Source: Campylobacteraceae bacterium (GTDB lineage Bacteria; Campylobacterota; Campylobacteria; Campylobacterales; Campylobacteraceae). Taken from it: 10,289 bases of DNA. Position numbers and translations under genes: made by a program. Below are positions 5,647-10,289 of this stretch, piece after piece. Under the pieces are notes generated by a model that worked only from the letters and a program-made list of their open reading frames with translations, ran no database searches and was not told the DNA's origin. The stretch lies in contig JAITEH010000115.1 of NCBI GenBank assembly GCA_031282125.1, positions 1 through 10,289 of the forward strand, in the 5' to 3' direction. The stretch's first letter is position 1. The number at the start of each line of letters is the position of its first letter.

Positions 5647-6773
5647 TAAAGCTTATAACCAAAGAAGAGTTCTCCCAGTATGCGCCACCCGAAAACAGTC
5701 AAGCTCTATTTGTGTATAAATATATAAAACCCTTCATGGAGCTTGGCAGTGAAAAGGTTATCGCCAATGTCAGAACAGAACCCATGCTGTTGGAGATTGA
5801 CGGCACTCTTTTGCCGATGACAAAAAATGAAGCCGAATACGAAAACTCCTATGTTTGTTCGCTTTTGACTCACTACATAACGTATGCCAAAGAAGAGCTT
5901 GATATAGTTGGCATAAAAGGGTTGAAGTTTTTTATCAATCCGCTTTTGAATATTTTCGGGTTTATCGCCAAATTATTCAAAATCAATAAAGTCGTTATAG
6001 TCAATAACTTCATGCTCTCTACAAATCTATACCACCCCTTGAATGAGAAACAGTATCATGATATCTTAGATACTTTAAAACAAAAATTTCCGCATCATTT
6101 GATACTGTTTCGCTCATTAAATGAAGACTACAATGAAGCCGAAATCAAACTCCTGTCTTCTTTAAAATGCCACAAAATAGCCTCCAGAAGAGTCTATCTG
6201 TTGAAAAGGGAAAATATCAAAGCCATACATAGAAAGACTATCAAAAAAGATAGAGAGTTGATAGAACAATATAATTATCATTTTGAAAAAGGCTCTTTGG
6301 AAGATGTGCCTGTAATAAAGCAATTTTATGACAATCTGTATCTTGGCAAATACTCCAAACAAAATCCTGCATTTACGGAAGAGTTTTACAAGAATGTGAT
6401 AGGAAATAATCTATTTAACGCGCAGATACTAAAACGTGGAAATGACCCAAAAGGCGCTTACGGTCTGTTTTCCGACGGTATAAGCATTACTGCGCCGATA
6501 TTTGGCTACACGAGAGAAGATGATTCGTACGATGGCTTTTATAGAGTTTTATCTTTGTGGAGCGTAGATTTAGCAGAGCAGGGGAGCAAATTGAAAATCA
6601 ATCGCAGCTCGGGCGTGGCTGATTTTAAACGCCACCGCGGAGCTGTAGGAAGGACGGAATATTCCATGTTTTTCAGCAGGCATTTACCTCTGTATAGAAG
6701 AGCGTTTCTCTTGGTGTTTTCTTCTCTTATCAATAAACTGGTACTGCCGATGATGATTCGGAAAAAATATTGA
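5643..6773 (+). CDS. GNAT-like acyltransferase
   Basis: This 376-residue protein ends the operon. The region from about 210 to 350 reads like a GNAT or FemAB-like acyltransferase core, with GAYGLFSDGISITAPIFGYT (271-290) forming likely central strands and VLSLWSVDLAEQGSKLKINR (302-321) the next helix and strand. A distinctive SGVADFKRHRGAVGRTEYSM (323-342) followed by SRHLPLYRR (345-353) is the most motif-like part. The N-terminal 200 residues are not recognised. The C-terminus (355-376) is hydrophobic and basic and may touch the membrane. The start overlaps the previous stop as ATGA with no clear Shine-Dalgarno, so it probably depends on coupling. It may transfer an acyl group made by the preceding enzymes to an amine or alcohol. 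This assignment is less certain than the others; no catalytic residue can be named with confidence. Confidence 0.65.
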   Translation: MIKLITKEEFSQYAPPENSQALFVYKYIKPFMELGSEKVIANVRTEPMLLEIDGTLLPMTKNEAEYENSYVCSLLTHYITYAKEELDIVGIKGLKFFINPLLNIFGFIAKLFKINKVVIVNNFMLSTNLYHPLNEKQYHDILDTLKQKFPHHLILFRSLNEDYNEAEIKLLSSLKCHKIASRRVYLLKRENIKAIHRKTIKKDRELIEQYNYHFEKGSLEDVPVIKQFYDNLYLGKYSKQNPAFTEEFYKNVIGNNLFNAQILKRGNDPKGAYGLFSDGISITAPIFGYTREDDSYDGFYRVLSLWSVDLAEQGSKLKINRSSGVADFKRHRGAVGRTEYSMFFSRHLPLYRRAFLLVFSSLINKLVLPMMIRKKY

Positions 6774-6774
6774 T

Positions 6775-8391
6775 TTAAAATTTAATACGGCAGCTTTCAA
6801 ACATATCAAGCTCTTTGTCATAAACTTTTGTCTTTATCTCCAAAAGTCCCAAGATTGAGTGAAATAGATTATCATGGCTATAACTTTTGGTTTTAGCGTC
6901 ATCTTTCATGCAGTCATAATCTATAGAGTCGTATTTTTTCATATTCTCCGACATCCACAAAATCATCGGCACATTTGTCTGCTCCGCAGGCGCTATAGCG
7001 TACGGCAAACCGTGCAAATATATATTTTTCTCGCCCAAAGACTCTCCGTGGTCTGAGGTGTACAAAAGCCCCGATTCATAACTTGGAAATTTTTTCAGTA
7101 TATTGATAGCTTGGGAGATTATATAGTCGGTATAGATGATTGTATTGTCGTAAGTATTGACAATCTCCATCTGCGTGCAGTCTTGTATCTGGGCTGTGTC
7201 GCATGTAGGACTAAACGCTCGAAATTCGTCGGGATATCTTTTGTAGTATGTAGGACCGTGCGAACCCATCGCGTGCAGTACGATGAAAGTGTCTTGTTTG
7301 ATATTGCCCAGATACTCTTCCAAATCCTCAAGCAGCACTTCGTCATAACAACTCTCACTATCGCAGTATTTGCTGCCGCTTTGCGTTTTTGTAACATCTT
7401 CGCTGTCAACTCTGTCGCACACGCCTTTACAGCCGCCGTCATTTTCTTTCCAAAAGACTTCATATCCCAACTGTTTCATCAAATCCAAAATATTTTCGGT
7501 AAATTTAGCATCCGTCACATCAAATGATTTTCTGTCCATATTGGAAAACATACACGGAACAGATATAGCAGTGGATGTTCCGCATGACGCTACGTTATTA
7601 AAATAGACGATATCCTCTTTGGCAAGAGTCGGATTTGTATCTTTCTCATATCCGTTCAGCGCGAAGTTTTGCGCTCTGGCTGCCTCTCCTACTACCATAA
7701 TAATAACCGTAAAAGCAGATTTTCCATAACGAACATGCTTTGCACCAGGGTCTAGCCTTTTAAATTCTCTTTTGGCAAGAGATTCTAGCTTAAAATATTT
7801 CCATATACCATATATATAATTTGTGGGAGTTATGAGTTTGCGCACTTGAAGGTTATTGCGTCCGAAAGAGGCGTACTCTTTGTAAGAGAGCGCGGCTATG
7901 ATTGCTATCATGACAAACGACAGTGCAGCCATAAATAGACGCCTTTTCAATTCGCTTTTTAACGGCTCGTATTCGATTTTGACCAAAAATAGCAAGATTG
8001 ACGGGACGATACCAAAGAAAAATGTCCACAACAGGGACAAAGGCGTTATCAAATCAAAAGCCTCTCTGGTGTTTGTCTCAAAAACATTTCGTATCATGTC
8101 AGAATCTATATACACGCCGTATGAATACATCATGTAGCTTGCCACAGCCGACGCTATCATTAAAAATGAGATAATGGGTTTGCCCAAAAATGGAACTGTT
8201 AATATATTGAGGATAATAAACATCGGTGCAAATATAAAAAACGGCAGTGTGCAAGCGAACAATCCGATGCCAAATGAGGTTATATCCACATGAGTATAGA
8301 TGTAAATCCAAAAGGCTATATTCAAAACAGAGCTAAAATAGAGTGTAAGCAGGATAATTAAAGACGAGCTTTTGACGGATAGTTGACGCAT
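6775..8391 (-). CDS. eptA: Phosphoethanolamine transferase, EptA/MCR type
   Basis: This is a 538-residue inner-membrane enzyme. The N-terminal part has five hydrophobic segments (about 9-31, 45-67, 74-93, 117-137, 151-170), followed by a periplasmic sulfatase-fold domain. Against MCR-1 and EptA the catalytic residues are present: Glu236 in VVGEAARAQN, nucleophile Thr274 in SCGTSTAISVPCMF, His378 in GSHGP, Asp447/His448 in TSDHGES and His460 in YLHGLP. Paired cysteines in the periplasmic domain (270/280, 321/325, 343/348, 397/405) match the disulfide-rich family pattern. The family moves phosphoethanolamine from phosphatidylethanolamine to lipid A; in Campylobacter the related EptC also modifies the flagellar rod and glycans. 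Such modification lowers sensitivity to cationic peptides. The start at 8391 has AGGA (8402-8405) about ten bases upstream. It converges on the biosynthetic operon with one base between the stop codons. Whether lipid A is its real target is inferred. Confidence 0.92.
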   Translation of the reverse strand: MRQLSVKSSSLIILLTLYFSSVLNIAFWIYIYTHVDITSFGIGLFACTLPFFIFAPMFIILNILTVPFLGKPIISFLMIASAVASYMMYSYGVYIDSDMIRNVFETNTREAFDLITPLSLLWTFFFGIVPSILLFLVKIEYEPLKSELKRRLFMAALSFVMIAIIAALSYKEYASFGRNNLQVRKLITPTNYIYGIWKYFKLESLAKREFKRLDPGAKHVRYGKSAFTVIIMVVGEAARAQNFALNGYEKDTNPTLAKEDIVYFNNVASCGTSTAISVPCMFSNMDRKSFDVTDAKFTENILDLMKQLGYEVFWKENDGGCKGVCDRVDSEDVTKTQSGSKYCDSESCYDEVLLEDLEEYLGNIKQDTFIVLHAMGSHGPTYYKRYPDEFRAFSPTCDTAQIQDCTQMEIVNTYDNTIIYTDYIISQAINILKKFPSYESGLLYTSDHGESLGEKNIYLHGLPYAIAPAEQTNVPMILWMSENMKKYDSIDYDCMKDDAKTKSYSHDNLFHSILGLLEIKTKVYDKELDMFESCRIKF

Positions 8392-8491
8392 ACTATCAAG
8401 TTCCTGATGAAAATTTGTGTAATTATAAGTAGAAGAGGTAAACGGCGGTTAATAGCCGCGCATGATGCGATTGCCGAGTCTAAACCCCAAT
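8392..8491 (-). other. lspA-eptA intergenic region
   Basis: These 100 bases separate the stop of lspA from the start of eptA on the minus strand. They hold a likely eptA -10 box (8422-8427), a GCGG/CCGC inverted repeat (8445-8459) and the 11-base palindrome CGCATGATGCG (8459-8469). No hairpin followed by a T-run was seen, so lspA transcripts may read into eptA. Confidence 0.5.
8422..8427 (-). promoter_or_regulatory. Candidate -10 box (TATAAT) for eptA
   Basis: On the minus strand this hexamer reads TATAAT, 30 bases before the eptA ATG, which would give a short leader carrying the AGGA ribosome site. The -35 position (about 8445-8450) is not consensus, which is common in Campylobacterota. The palindrome CGCATGATGCG (8459-8469) lies just upstream and could bind a regulator. 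Independent control of eptA would fit a gene for conditional envelope modification, but this is inference. Confidence 0.4.
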
Positions 8492-8947
8492 TTAAGAGGT
8501 TTTTTTCTCTTTTCTATCCAAAATCATCATTAAAATTATCAAAAACACGGAAAAATTTATCATCACATCTGCGAAATTAAACACGGCAAATTCAAATCCG
8601 TAATGCCACGCTATGTAGTCCACAACGCCGCCCTCAACGAATCTGTCGTATATATTGCCGCATCCTGCGCCGAAGATTATCCCCACCGCTATGTAATTTT
8701 TCAAGAAAAATCTCTTTTCGCGGTACGCAAAGGCTAAAAGCACCAAAACAAGCGCTACTTGTATGTATTTTAGCCACTCGCCCAAAAATGCAAACATAGA
8801 GAAAGCAACGCCTTTGTTTATTACCAGATAGAGCGAAAGAGCTTCGCTGTGCCACGTAAATCCGCCTAAAAAAAGCGATTTGATAACTTGGTCCAACGCA
8901 AAAACGATAACTGCAAACAAAACGCTTATAACAATCTTTTTAGCCAT
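8492..8947 (-). CDS. lspA: Lipoprotein signal peptidase (signal peptidase II)
   Basis: This 151-residue integral membrane aspartyl protease has four hydrophobic segments (about 4-22, 60-76, 82-98, 126-143). Family blocks are present: NKGVAFSMF (44-52), GNIYDRF (97-103), VVDYI with catalytic Asp110 (108-112) and FNFADVMIN with catalytic Asp127 (123-131). It cleaves the signal peptide of diacylated prolipoproteins at the outer face of the inner membrane, after Lgt has acted. The length is typical. The block usually written GGALGN reads GAGCGN here, a mild variation. The ATG overlaps the end of glmM by 8 bases, the ribosome site is weak, and translation is probably coupled to glmM. The glmM-lspA pair is a known arrangement in Campylobacterota. 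Confidence 0.96.
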   Translation of the reverse strand: MAKKIVISVLFAVIVFALDQVIKSLFLGGFTWHSEALSLYLVINKGVAFSMFAFLGEWLKYIQVALVLVLLAFAYREKRFFLKNYIAVGIIFGAGCGNIYDRFVEGGVVDYIAWHYGFEFAVFNFADVMINFSVFLIILMMILDRKEKKTS

Positions 8948-10289
8948 TTAGCGCTCTTTTGAAAAACTCTTCGCTCTCTTTTGCCGCTTTGCAAAGCGCC
9001 TCGTCATCGCCCGCTTCAAGCAAAATGCGCAGTAGATTTTCAGTACCGGAATACCTTATGAGAGACCTTATCTTTTGACTTTTTAGCTTTTCGCAAAACT
9101 CTTCGTAGTCCTTTATCTCATGAAGCGGTATCTTTTCGCCTACATGCAAATTTATAAGTTTTTGCGGATAAAGTTCAAAAGGATTCAGGCTCACGCTGGC
9201 AAGACTTTTGCGTTTCGTGAGCAGATACGCCATCACTTGAAGAGCCGCCACGAGCGCATCGCCCGTTTTTGCAAAATCCGAAAAGATAATATGCCCGCTC
9301 TGTTCTCCTCCGAAATTTGAGCCAAGCTCCTTTAGTTTTTCCAAAACATACTTATCGCCGACGTCGCAGCGTGCGAGTTTGATATTTTTGCTTTTCAAAA
9401 AATCCTCTAACGCTTGATTGCTCATGTGAGTCGCCGCTATGTAATCGCTTTTCAAGAGAGAATTGCTCTTCAGATAATCCGCCAAAACGCCCAAAAGTTT
9501 ATCGCCCTCTATCACTTTGCCTTTCTCATCAACGACGATAAGCCTGTCCGCATCCCCGTCAAACGCAAAACCTATATCAGCGCGAAGTCTTACGACCTCT
9601 TCGCCAAGTTTTTGCGGATGCAAAGCGCCGCATGAGAGATTGATATTGCTTCCGTTGGGCTCGTCGTTTATCACAAAGATATCAGCTCCAAGTTCGCTGA
9701 AAATCGTAGGAGCGACTTTGTACGCCGCGCCGTTTGCCACGTCAAGTACGATTCTCACGCCTCTTAGCGTCAAATCTTTCGGAAACGAGTTTTTGATATG
9801 TACGATATATCGCCCTATCACGTCGTCTATGCGCTTTGACGTGCCTATATCAAGCTCTATTTTTTGGTTTTGCTCTATCAGTTCGGAGTTGAAGTAGATT
9901 TTTTCTATCTCCTCTTCATCTTTAACGTCGAGTTTGTAGCCTGTGTGGTCAAAAAATTTGATGCCGTTATCAAAATAGCTGTTATGTGACGCGCTTATCA
10001 TGATTCCAGCATCGCACCTCATGTCTTCGGTCAAAAAAGCAATCGCGGGAGTTGGCATGGGACCCACTTGTATCACATTGTATCCTACCGCAGTGAGTCC
10101 AGAAACTGTGGCGTTTTCTATCATGTAACCGCTTTTTCTTGTGTCTTTACCGACCAAAATCTTATTTGTAAGCGAGTGTTTTCTAAAAAATATTCCGGCA
10201 GCCATTGCAAGCTTCATAGCAGTCGCCGCGCTTAATTTCTCGCCGGCTTTTCCTCTTACTCCGTCAGTTCCGAATAATTTCATGACCAT
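8940..10289 (-). CDS. glmM: Phosphoglucosamine mutase
   Basis: This enzyme interconverts glucosamine-6-phosphate and glucosamine-1-phosphate in the cytosol, on the way to UDP-GlcNAc for peptidoglycan and LPS. The gene reaches the window edge. Two starts are possible: [10 protein letters not shown] from 10289 (449 residues) or MKLFGTDG from 10283 (447 residues). The second matches the usual N-terminus, and no ribosome site can be seen for either. Numbered from 10289, the phosphoserine loop is MISASHNS (97-104, Ser101), the metal loop DGDADR (244-249), the sugar-binding loop GGEQSGH (327-333) and the phosphate-binding loop [10 protein letters not shown] (412-421). All four domains are present. 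Position 104 is Ser where the family normally has Pro (SASHNP). The protein reads very like Campylobacter GlmM, which is the main support for the phylum call. An upstream extension beyond the window cannot be excluded. Confidence 0.96.
   Translation of the reverse strand: MVMKLFGTDGVRGKAGEKLSAATAMKLAMAAGIFFRKHSLTNKILVGKDTRKSGYMIENATVSGLTAVGYNVIQVGPMPTPAIAFLTEDMRCDAGIMISASHNSYFDNGIKFFDHTGYKLDVKDEEEIEKIYFNSELIEQNQKIELDIGTSKRIDDVIGRYIVHIKNSFPKDLTLRGVRIVLDVANGAAYKVAPTIFSELGADIFVINDEPNGSNINLSCGALHPQKLGEEVVRLRADIGFAFDGDADRLIVVDEKGKVIEGDKLLGVLADYLKSNSLLKSDYIAATHMSNQALEDFLKSKNIKLARCDVGDKYVLEKLKELGSNFGGEQSGHIIFSDFAKTGDALVAALQVMAYLLTKRKSLASVSLNPFELYPQKLINLHVGEKIPLHEIKDYEEFCEKLKSQKIRSLIRYSGTENLLRILLEAGDDEALCKAAKESEEFFKRALNG

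Noticed and set aside
109..6800. Attachment-site duplication of the tRNA-Ser 3' end
   Set aside because: I saw no second copy of the tRNA 3' end in the window, and no integrase or transposase is present.
7111..7527. 138-codon open frame on the plus strand inside eptA
   Set aside because: It lies antisense within a gene with clear catalytic motifs, has no recognisable features and reads as a shadow of the real coding frame.
8470..8500. PmrA-type box upstream of eptA
   Set aside because: Only one CTTAAA-like half is present on the minus strand; the second half at the right spacing does not match.
8383..8580. 65-codon plus-strand frame across the lspA-eptA gap
   Set aside because: It overlaps the ends of both minus-strand genes and has no family resemblance.
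1..10289. CRISPR arrays, insertion sequences, rRNA
   Set aside because: No regularly spaced repeats, transposase motifs or rRNA-like sequence were seen.

Overview
This window looks like chromosomal DNA from a Campylobacterota (epsilonproteobacterial) organism, perhaps a free-living relative of Sulfurimonas or Sulfurospirillum. Three things suggest this: low GC, a GlmM that reads very like the Campylobacter type (conserved stretches [22 protein letters not shown] and [11 protein letters not shown]), and the glmM-lspA pairing known from that phylum. The genus cannot be fixed from the sequence alone.

Left edge: a complete tRNA-Ser(GCU) gene with encoded CCA (28-119) is followed by about 420 bases of very AT-rich DNA without a convincing conventional gene. 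That stretch holds a 23-base inverted repeat, several small palindromes, candidate promoters and a possible 13-codon leader peptide.

Centre (543-6773, + strand): six genes packed stop-to-start, with junctions of 11-base overlap, 4-base ATGA overlap, 8-base overlap, TAAATG abutment and 4-base ATGA overlap. They must form one operon. They encode a ketoacyl synthase III-like condensing enzyme, an ATP-grasp ligase, an extended SDR reductase resembling OleD/3-beta-HSD, a metallo-beta-lactamase-fold hydrolase, a PaaK/F390-synthetase-like adenylate-forming enzyme and a GNAT-like acyltransferase. The catalytic residues that can be checked are intact in the condensing enzyme, reductase and hydrolase, and the diagnostic motifs of the ligase and adenylating enzyme are present. 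Together they look like a small biosynthetic pathway: build an acyl chain, reduce it, activate its carboxyl, ligate or acylate it. The product is unknown. The set partly parallels the OleA/OleD/OleC long-chain olefin and beta-lactone pathway but has no OleB-type alpha/beta hydrolase and uses a different class of adenylating enzyme. This is the most interesting part of the window.

Right side (- strand): an EptA/MCR-type lipid phosphoethanolamine transferase (6775-8391) converges on the biosynthetic operon with a one-base gap. Upstream of it are lspA (signal peptidase II) and glmM (phosphoglucosamine mutase), which overlap by 8 bases. These are envelope genes: peptidoglycan/LPS precursor supply, lipoprotein maturation and lipid A or surface modification. 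A hand-counted 60-base sample in the cluster (4381-4440) has 16 G+C and one in glmM (9541-9600) has 32. That contrast, together with the tRNA next to the cluster, is compatible with the cluster having been inserted between a tRNA-Ser and core genes, although no flanking repeat was found.
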